This document shows, in pieces, positions 1-4,876 of a stretch of 5,555 bases of DNA. The DNA comes from JAHHTP01 sp964587555. GTDB lineage: Bacteria > Bacillota > Clostridia > Oscillospirales > Ruminococcaceae. Location of the stretch: positions 1 to 5,555 of the forward strand of contig CAZPLR010000060.1 in NCBI GenBank assembly GCA_964587555.1, written 5' to 3'. Positions within the stretch are counted from its first letter, which is position 1. Every line of letters starts with the position of its first letter. Under the pieces are notes generated by a model, which worked only from the letters and a program-made list of their open reading frames with translations, was not told the DNA's origin and did no database searches. The position numbers and the translations under genes are program-made.

Positions 1-3
1 ATT

Positions 4-186
4 ATGAGCAAGGAGCCATTAAAGATCAAGCGCAGGGGTGAGGACGGCAGCAGAGTGATCACGGTACGGATCAGGGAGGAAACGCTTACGGCGCTGGACA
101 AGATCGCCTCCGAGAGCAATTATTCCCGAAATGAGCTGATCAATATTATCCTGCAATATGGAGTAACTCATATCGAGATTGAGTGA
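4..186 (+). CDS. Ribbon-helix-helix (CopG/Arc-like) DNA-binding protein
   Basis: A 60-residue protein with a basic N-terminal tail (KIKRRGEDGSR), then a short beta strand (VITVRI, about residues 18-23). Two helices follow, about 25-36 (EETLTALDKIAS) and 41-52 (SRNELINIILQY), joined by an N-Y-S-R turn. This strand-helix-helix order, with alternating residues in the strand and the S-R-N-E start of helix 2, is typical of CopG/Arc/MetJ-fold repressors. Those dimerise and insert the paired strands into the DNA major groove. The protein is almost all domain, so it is probably a small autonomous regulator or the antitoxin-like half of a pair, but no toxin gene follows. The ATG lies 3 bases from the window edge, so its ribosome binding site cannot be seen and an upstream start is possible. 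The fold assignment is fairly secure; the target is unknown. The inverted repeats at 203-217 and 231-247 are candidate sites by proximity only. Confidence 0.8.
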   Translation: MSKEPLKIKRRGEDGSRVITVRIREETLTALDKIASESNYSRNELINIILQYGVTHIEIE

Positions 187-230
187 AAATGAATTTTCCC
201 CTTTTGCATATTGCAAATCAAAGTGTTCTG

Positions 231-247
231 CCTTGACAATATCAAGG
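231..247. promoter_or_regulatory. Inverted repeat overlapping the trpB2 -35 box (operator candidate)
   Basis: CCTTGA-CAATA-TCAAGG is a perfect 6-bp inverted repeat with a 5-base spacer that contains the whole -35 hexamer (233-238). A protein bound here would block sigma-A access, which is the usual arrangement of a repressor operator. The regulator is not known. The adjacent ribbon-helix-helix protein is one candidate. This rests on sequence symmetry only. Confidence 0.35.
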
Positions 248-262
248 GGTCTGTGCTATAAT
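233..262 (+). promoter_or_regulatory. Sigma-A promoter of trpB2
   Basis: TTGACA at 233-238 and TATAAT at 257-262 are both perfect consensus hexamers with an 18-bp spacer. A TG at 254-255 makes it also an extended -10. Transcription should start near 268-270, giving a leader of about 105 nt before the trpB2 ATG. It is the strongest promoter in the window, and such a strong core usually needs repression or attenuation downstream. Confidence 0.88.
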
Positions 263-267
263 GGGGA

Positions 268-373
268 TGCCGGCGCGAGGAGTGATGGTCGAGTATCTAT
301 TGGCATGACGCTTTAGCGCTGTAAAGCATTACATTCCCCGGCAGAGCTGCCGAGGCGGAAAGGAAGGAATTAT
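268..373 (+). promoter_or_regulatory. Structured 5' leader of trpB2, family not recognised
   Basis: The leader can form a hairpin GCTTTA/TAAAGC (310-315 with 322-327, six-base loop) and a second one CGGCA/TGCCG (339-343 with 348-352, GAGC loop) just before the ribosome binding site. The first transcribed bases, TGCCGG (268-273), are also complementary to CCGGCA (338-343), which uses the same bases as the second hairpin, so the two structures exclude each other. There is no T-run between the hairpins and the gene, so an attenuator terminator is not evident; control of translation would be the alternative. The ribosome binding site AGGAAGG (361-367) is 6 bases from the ATG. I could not match the leader to a known riboswitch or T-box. 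Confidence 0.35.
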
Positions 374-1747
374 ATGGAACAAAACATCCCTTATAAGATT
401 TATCTTTCGGAAGCGGAGATGCCAGCCAAATGGTACAATCTCAGAGCCGACATGAAGAATAAACCGGCGCCGTTATTAAATCCGGGCACCTTGCAGCCGA
501 TGACTGCGGAGGACCTTGCGCCTGTTTTCTGCGACGAGCTGATTCAGCAGGAATTAGACGATACGACTGCATATTTTGAGATCCCGCAGGAAATTCTCGA
601 TTTTTATAAGATGTATCGTCCGTCGCCGCTGGTGCGCGCATATTGTTTGGAAAAAGCGCTCGGCACACCGGCGAAGATCTACTATAAATTTGAAGGAAAC
701 AATACTTCAGGAAGCCACAAGCTGAACAGCGCGATCGCGCAGGCGTATTATGCGAAAAAGCAGGGCTTAAAGGGTGTCACCACCGAAACCGGAGCGGGTC
801 AATGGGGTACGGCGCTTTCGATGGCGTGCGCGTATTTGGGGCTTGACTGTAAGGTCTATATGGTCAAGGTTTCTTATGAGCAGAAGCCGTTCCGGCGCGA
901 GGTCATGCGCACCTACGGCGCATCGGTTACGCCTTCTCCGTCGATGACGACCGAGGTTGGCAAGAGAATTTTGGCGGAGCATCCGGGCACCGGCGGAAGC
1001 CTCGGCTGTGCGATCTCGGAGGCGGTCGAGGTTGCGACAACCAATCCGGGATACCGCTATGTGCTGGGTTCGGTGCTGTCACAGGTGCTTCTGCACCAGT
1101 CTGTGATTGGTCTGGAATGTAAGACTGCGCTTGATAAGTACGGTGTGAAGCCGGATATTATCATCGGCTGCGCGGGCGGCGGTTCGAATCTTGGCGGTCT
1201 GATTGCACCGTTCATGGGAGAAAAGCTGCGCGGCGAAGCGGATTATCGTTTCATTGCAGTAGAGCCGGCGTCCTGTCCGAGCTTTACCAGAGGAAAATTT
1301 GCTTATGACTTTTGCGATACCGGCATGATCTGCCCGCTTGCAAAGATGTACACCTTAGGCAGCAGCTTTATCCCTTCACCGAACCATGCGGGAGGTCTGC
1401 GCTTCCACGGCATGAGCTCGGTGTTATCGCAGCTATATCACGACGGCTATATGGAAGCGACCTCGGTTGGTCAAGTCGCGGTATTCGAGGCGGCGGAGCA
1501 GTTTGCGCGGATCGAGGGAATCCTTCCTGCGCCGGAAAGCAGCCATGCGATCCGCGTTGCGATCGACGAGGCGCTCAAGTGCAAGGAAACCGGCGAGGAA
1601 AAGACGATCCTCTTTGGTCTGACCGGCACCGGCTATTTCGACATGACCGCTTATGAGAAATTCAACGACGGCGTGATGGACGACTCCGTCCCGACCGATG
1701 AGGACTTAGCGGCAAGCTTCGCTAAAATGCCGCAGGTGAATCAATAA
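374..1747 (+). CDS. trpB: TrpB2-type tryptophan synthase beta chain (PLP enzyme)
   Basis: A 457-residue cytoplasmic PLP enzyme of fold type II. It is expected to join indole and L-serine to give tryptophan. The TrpB2 subfamily (about 420-460 residues) differs from ordinary TrpB (about 400) by a longer N-terminus, seen here as residues 1-80, and by ETGAGQWG in place of ETGAGQHG. Visible motifs are GSHK with the PLP lysine K116, E138 in ETGAGQWG (equivalent to the catalytic glutamate of TrpB), KVSYEQKPFRR (165-175), PSPS (187-190), and the phosphate-binding GGGSN (268-272). The C-terminal GLTGTGYFD (415-423) is also intact. No trpA or other trp gene adjoins it, and a terminator follows, so it is a single-gene unit. 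TrpB2 enzymes commonly work without TrpA, for example in indole salvage, and some prefer phosphoserine; which applies here cannot be told. The start has AGGAAGG 6 bases upstream. No lesion is seen. Confidence 0.95.
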   Translation: MEQNIPYKIYLSEAEMPAKWYNLRADMKNKPAPLLNPGTLQPMTAEDLAPVFCDELIQQELDDTTAYFEIPQEILDFYKMYRPSPLVRAYCLEKALGTPAKIYYKFEGNNTSGSHKLNSAIAQAYYAKKQGLKGVTTETGAGQWGTALSMACAYLGLDCKVYMVKVSYEQKPFRREVMRTYGASVTPSPSMTTEVGKRILAEHPGTGGSLGCAISEAVEVATTNPGYRYVLGSVLSQVLLHQSVIGLECKTALDKYGVKPDIIIGCAGGGSNLGGLIAPFMGEKLRGEADYRFIAVEPASCPSFTRGKFAYDFCDTGMICPLAKMYTLGSSFIPSPNHAGGLRFHGMSSVLSQLYHDGYMEATSVGQVAVFEAAEQFARIEGILPAPESSHAIRVAIDEALKCKETGEEKTILFGLTGTGYFDMTAYEKFNDGVMDDSVPTDEDLAASFAKMPQVNQ

Positions 1748-1781
1748 TTTTCCGGCAGCTTGCAATAGATGCGCAAATCTG

Positions 1782-1815
1782 ACGCCCCGAGTTTTCGGGG
1801 CGTTTTGCTTTTCTT
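1782..1815 (+). terminator. Rho-independent terminator of trpB2
   Basis: A perfect 8-bp stem CGCCCCGA/TCGGGGCG (1783-1790 with 1795-1802), extended by A1782-T1803, has a GTTT loop and runs into a T-rich tract (TTTTGCTTTTCTTTTT). It lies 35 bases after the trpB2 stop. Confidence 0.92.
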
Positions 1816-1827
1816 TTTGAAAACGCA

Positions 1828-1856
1828 TTGCCTTTTTACGTTCTGCATGCTACAAT
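1828..1856 (+). promoter_or_regulatory. Sigma-A promoter, extended -10
   Basis: TTGCCT (1828-1833), a 17-bp spacer and TACAAT (1851-1856), with TG at 1848-1849. Transcription should begin near 1863. A short GC hairpin (TGCGCGC at 1871-1877 with GCGCGTA at 1881-1887, AGT loop) would lie close to the transcript's 5' end. The promoter points at the small ORF starting at 1919. Confidence 0.6.
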
Positions 1857-1918
1857 GAAGCAGTAAGATGTGCGCGCAGTGCGCGTATCCATGGGGAAAT
1901 ATAGAAAGGGAAATCAAG

Positions 1919-2089
1919 ATGTATCAAAGCAGATATCATTTTACCAGCTGTCGTTTGCCGCAATGTGCCTTGGCGCGGCGGAATGGCGGAAGAATTGTGT
2001 GCGAAACGCTTGCACCGGAGTGGAAAAACGATGCGCTTTCATTTGCGCTGCCAAGGCAAGCGGTTTGCATTGCAGTGCCGGAAAGATAA
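1919..2089 (+). CDS. Possible small protein, unrecognised (56 residues)
   Basis: An ORF of 56 residues (MYQSRYHFTSCRLPQCALAR...IAVPER) with AAAGGGA ending 8 bases before the ATG, downstream of a good promoter at 1828-1856. An in-frame ATG at 1868 would give 73 residues but has no ribosome binding site and lies only a few bases after the expected transcript start. The protein has four cysteines, is rich in arginine, and has no signal peptide or membrane segment. I recognise no domain. The signals in front of it are the main support. It could instead be a decayed gene or part of a small RNA. No clear terminator follows. Confidence 0.35.
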   Translation: MYQSRYHFTSCRLPQCALARRNGGRIVCETLAPEWKNDALSFALPRQAVCIAVPER

Positions 2090-2131
2090 AGTGTTTTTTC
2101 GAAAAAAAGTTCATCTTGACGAAATTATATC

Positions 2132-2161
2132 TTGACGTAGGCAATATCTGCATGGTATAAT
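2132..2161 (+). promoter_or_regulatory. Sigma-A promoter of the GH18 gene
   Basis: TTGACG (2132-2137), an 18-bp spacer and TATAAT (2156-2161), with TG at 2153-2154 (extended -10). Expected start is near 2168, leaving a leader of about 93 nt. The -35 lies in the second copy of a direct repeat ATCTTGACG (2113-2121 and 2129-2137). The leader carries CTGCGG three times (2211, 2223, 2234) ahead of the ribosome binding site GGAAAGGA (2243-2250). Confidence 0.82.
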
Positions 2162-2260
2162 GATAATAGATCATCGTATCTTGAATCAACAGAGCAAAAG
2201 CGGATAAATGCTGCGGGGAATCCTGCGGATCATCTGCGGTGCGGAAAGGAATGGTTTGAT

Positions 2261-3301
2261 ATGAAGAATAAGATTATTTTAGGCTATGCGTTAGAGGAGC
2301 ATGGAAACCCGTTGACCTGTAATATTACGCCGGAGGATTTTGACCGCCTGACCCACATCAACGTCGCGTTTGGGCGGGTGATGGAGGATCAGGGGATCGA
2401 CACGCAGGTGGTTGGCGATGCGGATTCGCTGATTAAAAAGCTGCGCGCCGGACGCGGCAACCGAGATACAAAGATCGTTTTATCCTTGGTCGGCGAATTT
2501 TCCAAGGCGGCGGAGTCAGAGGAGAACAGAAAGCGTTTGGCACTCTCTTGTGTGGATGTTATCAACCGTCTTGGTTTAGATGGCGTTGATTTTGACTGGG
2601 AATTCCCATGCGTACCGTCCAACGGCTTACAGGCGTCCCCGGCGGATAAGGAGAATTTTACGCTGCTTTGCAGGACGGTGCGTGAAACGCTGGATGCAAA
2701 CCAGCCGCAGGGCATTCACTGGCTGTTCACCATTGCGGCGGGCGGCGACCAGTTTTATCTGGACTTTACCGAGATGGACAAGGTGCAGCAGTATCTGGAC
2801 TATGTCTGTTTGATGACCTATGATCTAAAATGCGGCTTCCACGCGATCACCGGGCACCACACGAACCTTTATCTCTCGACCGGTGATATCATCAGATCCA
2901 GCTGCGACACTGCGATCAAGGCGTTTGAGAAGGCGGGCGTGCCGTCCGAGAAGCTTTTGATGGGCGCGGCGTTCTACTCGAGAATGTGGGAGAATATCCC
3001 GAACCGCTGCAACGGCTTTTTACAGCTTGCAAAAACCGGTGGCGGCTACGGCCCGGATTATACTGCGTTAGTAAATGATTACATTGACAAAAACGGTTAC
3101 ACCCGATATTGGGACGACGAGGCAAAGGCGCCGTACCTGTTTAACGGCAGCACCTTTATCTCGTATGACGACGAGCAGTCGATCGCCGCAAAATGCGATT
3201 ATATCAATGAGAACAATGTCGGCGGCATCTTTTATTGGCAGCACAGCTATGATCTGACCGGTAAGCTGTTGAAGCTGATGGACGAAAAGCTGAATCGATA
3301 A
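2261..3301 (+). CDS. Glycoside hydrolase family 18, chitinase-like, no signal peptide
   Basis: A 346-residue protein that is a single GH18 TIM barrel. It opens with strand 1 (IILGYA, 5-10), then THINVAF (31-37) and KIVLSL (71-76). The catalytic signature DGVDFDWE is at 107-114, with E114 as the acid/base and D112 as its partner. The MTYD motif (185-188) supplies the tyrosine and aspartate that hold the substrate N-acetyl group. GAAFYSR (235-241) is followed by the small insertion typical of chitinases (about 245-295), then the terminal GGIFYWQ with W326. Family members hydrolyse beta-1,4 GlcNAc links in chitin, chito-oligosaccharides, N-glycans or peptidoglycan by substrate-assisted catalysis. 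There is no signal peptide, LysM or carbohydrate-binding domain, so it should be cytoplasmic or mother-cell located, acting on soluble oligosaccharides or on the spore. GGAAAGGA ends 10 bases before the ATG. The exact substrate cannot be read from the sequence. Confidence 0.9.
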   Translation: MKNKIILGYALEEHGNPLTCNITPEDFDRLTHINVAFGRVMEDQGIDTQVVGDADSLIKKLRAGRGNRDTKIVLSLVGEFSKAAESEENRKRLALSCVDVINRLGLDGVDFDWEFPCVPSNGLQASPADKENFTLLCRTVRETLDANQPQGIHWLFTIAAGGDQFYLDFTEMDKVQQYLDYVCLMTYDLKCGFHAITGHHTNLYLSTGDIIRSSCDTAIKAFEKAGVPSEKLLMGAAFYSRMWENIPNRCNGFLQLAKTGGGYGPDYTALVNDYIDKNGYTRYWDDEAKAPYLFNGSTFISYDDEQSIAAKCDYINENNVGGIFYWQHSYDLTGKLLKLMDEKLNR

Positions 3302-3315
3302 GAAGTATGGTGTTG

Positions 3316-3355
3316 GGAGCAGCAAGACGATGTCTTTGTCTGCTCCTTTTTGTTT
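3316..3355 (+). terminator. Rho-independent terminator of the GH18 gene
   Basis: The outer stem GGAGCAG/CTGCTCC (3316-3322 with 3340-3346) continues after a small internal loop as AAGAC/GTCTT (3324-3328 with 3332-3336), with a GAT loop. A TTTTTGTTT tail follows. It begins 15 bases after the GH18 stop and ends just before the lipoprotein's ribosome binding site. Confidence 0.87.
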
Positions 3356-3379
3356 CGAATCGTTTGGAAAAGGGGCATA

Positions 3380-3568
3380 GTGATAAAGAAATTAACAGTG
3401 TGGATGCTGATATTTGCTTGTGTGTTGATGCTGAGCGGATGCAGCGAGCCGGAAACGCTTCCAAGAGTCAACGCAGTATGCGGCAGTGATCCTCGTATGC
3501 TTATTTTAGGCTGCGAGGACGGCGACTGCGGGGTAATTTTAAGCGCCGAAACGGAGATAAAATTTTAA
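3380..3568 (+). CDS. Small lipoprotein, apparently cut short by a frameshift
   Basis: The start chosen is GTG at 3380, with AGGGG (3371-3375) four bases upstream. An in-frame TTG at 3350 lies inside the terminator tail and has no such site. The product has 62 residues: K3-K4, a hydrophobic stretch (5-18), and the lipobox LSGC with C21, so it should be exported, lipidated and anchored on the outer face of the membrane. Residues 22-62 include four more cysteines and EDGDCGVIL, which resembles a degenerate WG-type repeat. The frame stops at TAA (3566-3568). The +1 frame then continues 40 residues to 3689 with another WG-like unit (DGKWGVVD). The intact ancestor was therefore probably about 102 residues. 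No separate promoter is obvious between the GH18 terminator and the start. The function is unknown. Confidence 0.6.
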   Translation: MIKKLTVWMLIFACVLMLSGCSEPETLPRVNAVCGSDPRMLILGCEDGDCGVILSAETEIKF

Positions 3569-3689
3569 AAAAGATTTATGCAAAGAAGCACGGGAAGAAG
3601 TTTTTTCCATATATGGCGCGGATGGCAAATGGGGCGTGGTAGATGGTTTTAAAGTCGTCGAATGGGGCGGCTCGAAAGCAGAGGAATAA
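3564..3689 (+). pseudogene. Out-of-frame C-terminal part of the small lipoprotein
   Basis: Read in the +1 frame from TTT at 3564, this gives 41 residues before TAA at 3687-3689. It runs through KEAREEVFSIYGADGKWG and VVDGFKVVEWGGSKAEE. The GADGKWGVVDGFKVVEW unit fits the WG-repeat pattern (xDGKWGxxDxxG) and matches the style of EDGDCGVIL in the upstream frame. There is no start codon or ribosome binding site of its own. Removing one base from the T4 run at 3563-3566 would fuse the two parts. It is best read as the rest of the lipoprotein gene after a one-base insertion. Recoding or a sequencing error remain possible. Confidence 0.55.
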
Positions 3690-3719
3690 ATAAGGGAGCG
3701 GATTGAACATCCGAACAAG

Positions 3720-3750
3720 AATCCGCCGCATCATGCGGCGGATTTTTGTT
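3720..3750 (+). terminator. Rho-independent terminator after the lipoprotein
   Basis: A perfect 11-bp stem AATCCGCCGCA/TGCGGCGGATT (3720-3730 with 3734-3744), TCA loop, followed by TTTTTGTT. It lies 30 bases after the stop at 3689, not directly after 3568. This supports the view that the transcribed gene originally ended at 3689. Confidence 0.92.
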
Positions 3751-3782
3751 GCTTGAAAGGGTCGAAAAAGATATCCCTGCCG

Positions 3783-3788
3783 TATAAT
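3783..3788 (+). promoter_or_regulatory. Possible -10 box upstream of cwlD
   Basis: A perfect TATAAT, but the best -35 nearby (TCGAAA at 3762-3767) is poor and spaced only 15 bp, and there is no extended -10 TG. It may be a weak vegetative promoter or chance. Confidence 0.3.
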
Positions 3789-3835
3789 ATGGGCAGATAT
3801 TGTCCGAATTGGAGAAAAAGTCTGCTTTTTGCGGA

Positions 3836-3863
3836 GCATAAAGCGGGAAGCCTGCGCATATCC
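3836..3863 (+). promoter_or_regulatory. Sigma-G-like promoter candidate for cwlD
   Basis: GCATA (3836-3840) fits the -35 pattern of the forespore sigma factor, and CATATCC (3857-3863) partly fits its -10 (CATnnTA), with a 16-bp spacer, slightly short. B. subtilis cwlD is forespore-expressed, which is why this match was considered. The -10 misses two of the conserved bases, so this stays tentative. Confidence 0.28.
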
Positions 3864-3907
3864 ATGACCGTATGGAAAACCGACGTGATAAGAGGGGGCT
3901 TGAAAAA

Positions 3908-4678
3908 ATGCGTTTTTTATCGCTGCAGCGGCATTATACATGGGTGATATCATTGCTGGGCGCTGCCGCGCTGCTGCTTTGGGGGATAGCGCTCTGCCGC
4001 AGCATTGCGCCAAAGGAGGAGGAGCAGCAAGCGGGGCTTTTGGGGGATACGGCGATAAAGACGGTAGTGATCGATCCCGGGCACGGGGGGATCGACGGCG
4101 GAGCGACCACCGACTCTGGGCTTCCGGAGAAGGATATCAATCTGTCGATCTCGCTGACGCTGCGCGATCTGTTTGCCGCCTCCGGCTGGAAGGTGATTAT
4201 GACCCGAACTGAGGATATCGATCTTTCCTCGGCGGGCGGGAGCGCAGCGGCGCGAAAAACCGAGGATTTAAAAGCGCGGCTTGCCTTGTTTGAGCAAACC
4301 GAGGCCTGCATTGTGCTGTCGATCCACCAGAACCATTATGAAGGAGCGTCCTCGCACGGCGCGCAGATGTTCTATGGCGGACAGAACGCCTTGAGCAAGG
4401 AGCTTGCCGAGAACATCCAAAGCAGGATCGTCAAGGAGCTGCAGCCGGACAATACCAGACAGATTAAGCAGATTACAAAGGACGTATATATCGTCTACCA
4501 CACGACCCGGCCGATCGTGCTTTGCGAATGCGGCTTTTTGTCGAATCCAACCGAAGCGGCTCTTCTATCGGATGAGATGTATTGTAAGGAGATGGCGTTC
4601 TGCATTTACGCCGGTGTGATCGACGCATTCTCGCCGGAGGATGCTGATCCCTCCGATTCTGCCGCTTCGGAGGGATAA
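3908..4678 (+). CDS. cwlD: CwlD-like N-acetylmuramoyl-L-alanine amidase (Amidase_3)
   Basis: A 256-residue zinc amidase that cleaves the bond between MurNAc and L-alanine in peptidoglycan. It has an N-terminal membrane anchor (about 11-30) and an Amidase_3 domain (about 51-241). Its ligands and catalytic residues are visible: H59 in DPGHGG, E74 in LPEKD, H140 in SIHQN, and E207 in ECGFLSN. The single domain, the length (B. subtilis CwlD has 237 residues) and the RKTEDLKARL and GFLSNPTEA stretches all resemble CwlD. With the deacetylase PdaA, CwlD makes muramic-delta-lactam in the spore cortex, the mark read by germination enzymes. The ATG at 3908 has GAGGGGG 9 bases upstream. The in-frame ATG at 3872 has no ribosome binding site. 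The acidic tail (243-256) lies beyond the domain and is overlapped by a minus-strand ORF. No terminator is seen after the stop. Confidence 0.87.
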   Translation: MRFLSLQRHYTWVISLLGAAALLLWGIALCRSIAPKEEEQQAGLLGDTAIKTVVIDPGHGGIDGGATTDSGLPEKDINLSISLTLRDLFAASGWKVIMTRTEDIDLSSAGGSAAARKTEDLKARLALFEQTEACIVLSIHQNHYEGASSHGAQMFYGGQNALSKELAENIQSRIVKELQPDNTRQIKQITKDVYIVYHTTRPIVLCECGFLSNPTEAALLSDEMYCKEMAFCIYAGVIDAFSPEDADPSDSAASEG

Positions 4679-4770
4679 AGCAGGCGGCGCGCGGCGGTCG
4701 GCTTGCGGATGGTGAGCTGACAGATCGGTTTAAAGAAATTTTCATTGAAGCGGTCGTTTGGTTTTTTCAC
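4606..4770 (-). CDS. Possible small minus-strand gene, unrecognised (54 residues)
   Basis: Starting from GTG at 4770 this ORF gives 54 residues, MKKPNDRFNENFFKPICQ then LTIRKPTAARRLLYPSEAAE and a Ser/Ala/Glu-rich tail. From ATG at 4782 it gives 58. GGAAAGGA (complement of 4783-4790) is 12 bases from the GTG but directly abuts the ATG, so the start is uncertain. The codon choice in the part outside cwlD (4679-4782) looks like a real gene: every arginine is CGC, with mostly ATC, ACC and CCG. The last 73 bases overlap the 3' end of cwlD tail-to-tail, where the tail only mirrors cwlD codons. The protein is basic, without membrane segments. No convincing promoter was found on the minus strand between 4791 and 4880. 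It could be a gene remnant. I do not recognise the family. Confidence 0.35.
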   Translation of the reverse strand: MKKPNDRFNENFFKPICQLTIRKPTAARRLLYPSEAAESEGSASSGENASITPA

Positions 4771-4876
4771 GGTGATGTACATTCCTTTCCAGCGGGTGGA
4801 ATCCGCTCAGCAATAACGCAGCATAAAGGGTGAGAAATACAGCCTATCATTTTCAAGAAACGGAGGATTGTGCGGT

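Larger units (their letters stand above)
1748..2260. other. 513-base gap without a firmly identified gene
   Basis: This stretch holds the trpB2 terminator, an extended -10 promoter at 1828-1856, one possible short ORF (1919-2089), and the promoter and leader of the GH18 gene. Other open frames here, on either strand, run across the GH18 promoter and lack a ribosome binding site. A T6-CG-A7 palindrome at 2094-2108 follows the short ORF, but it is too AT-rich and has no proper tail, so I do not call it a terminator. A small non-coding RNA from the 1828 promoter is an alternative to the ORF. Confidence 0.6.

Noticed and set aside
268..373. T-box or tryptophan attenuator in the trpB2 leader
   Set aside because: There is no T-box consensus, no leader peptide with Trp codons and no terminator hairpin with a T-run before the gene.
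1312..1656. 114-residue frame inside trpB2
   Set aside because: A shadow of the high-GC trpB2 coding sequence in another frame, with no start signals and unlike any known protein.
2094..2108. T6-CG-A7 palindrome as a terminator
   Set aside because: The stem is all A/T apart from the central CG, leaves no workable loop, and is followed by A residues rather than a T-run, so neither strand gives a credible terminator here.
1870..2160. 96-residue frame on the plus strand starting at GTG 1870
   Set aside because: It has no ribosome binding site and extends across the -35 and into the -10 of the GH18 promoter. The overlapping frame from 1919 has better start signals.
1941..2189. 82-residue frame on the minus strand
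   Set aside because: It begins inside the GH18 leader, crosses that gene's promoter and has no supporting start signal.
2211..2239. Triple CTGCGG as a repeat array
   Set aside because: Only three 6-bp copies with uneven spacing (12 and 11 bases); this may be chance and is too short for a CRISPR or an iteron array.
3576..4013. 145-residue open frame on the minus strand
   Set aside because: It runs through the terminator at 3720-3750 and antisense to the start of cwlD, has no ribosome binding site, and its product (rich in R, F, P, A) has no recognisable domain. It looks like a chance frame.
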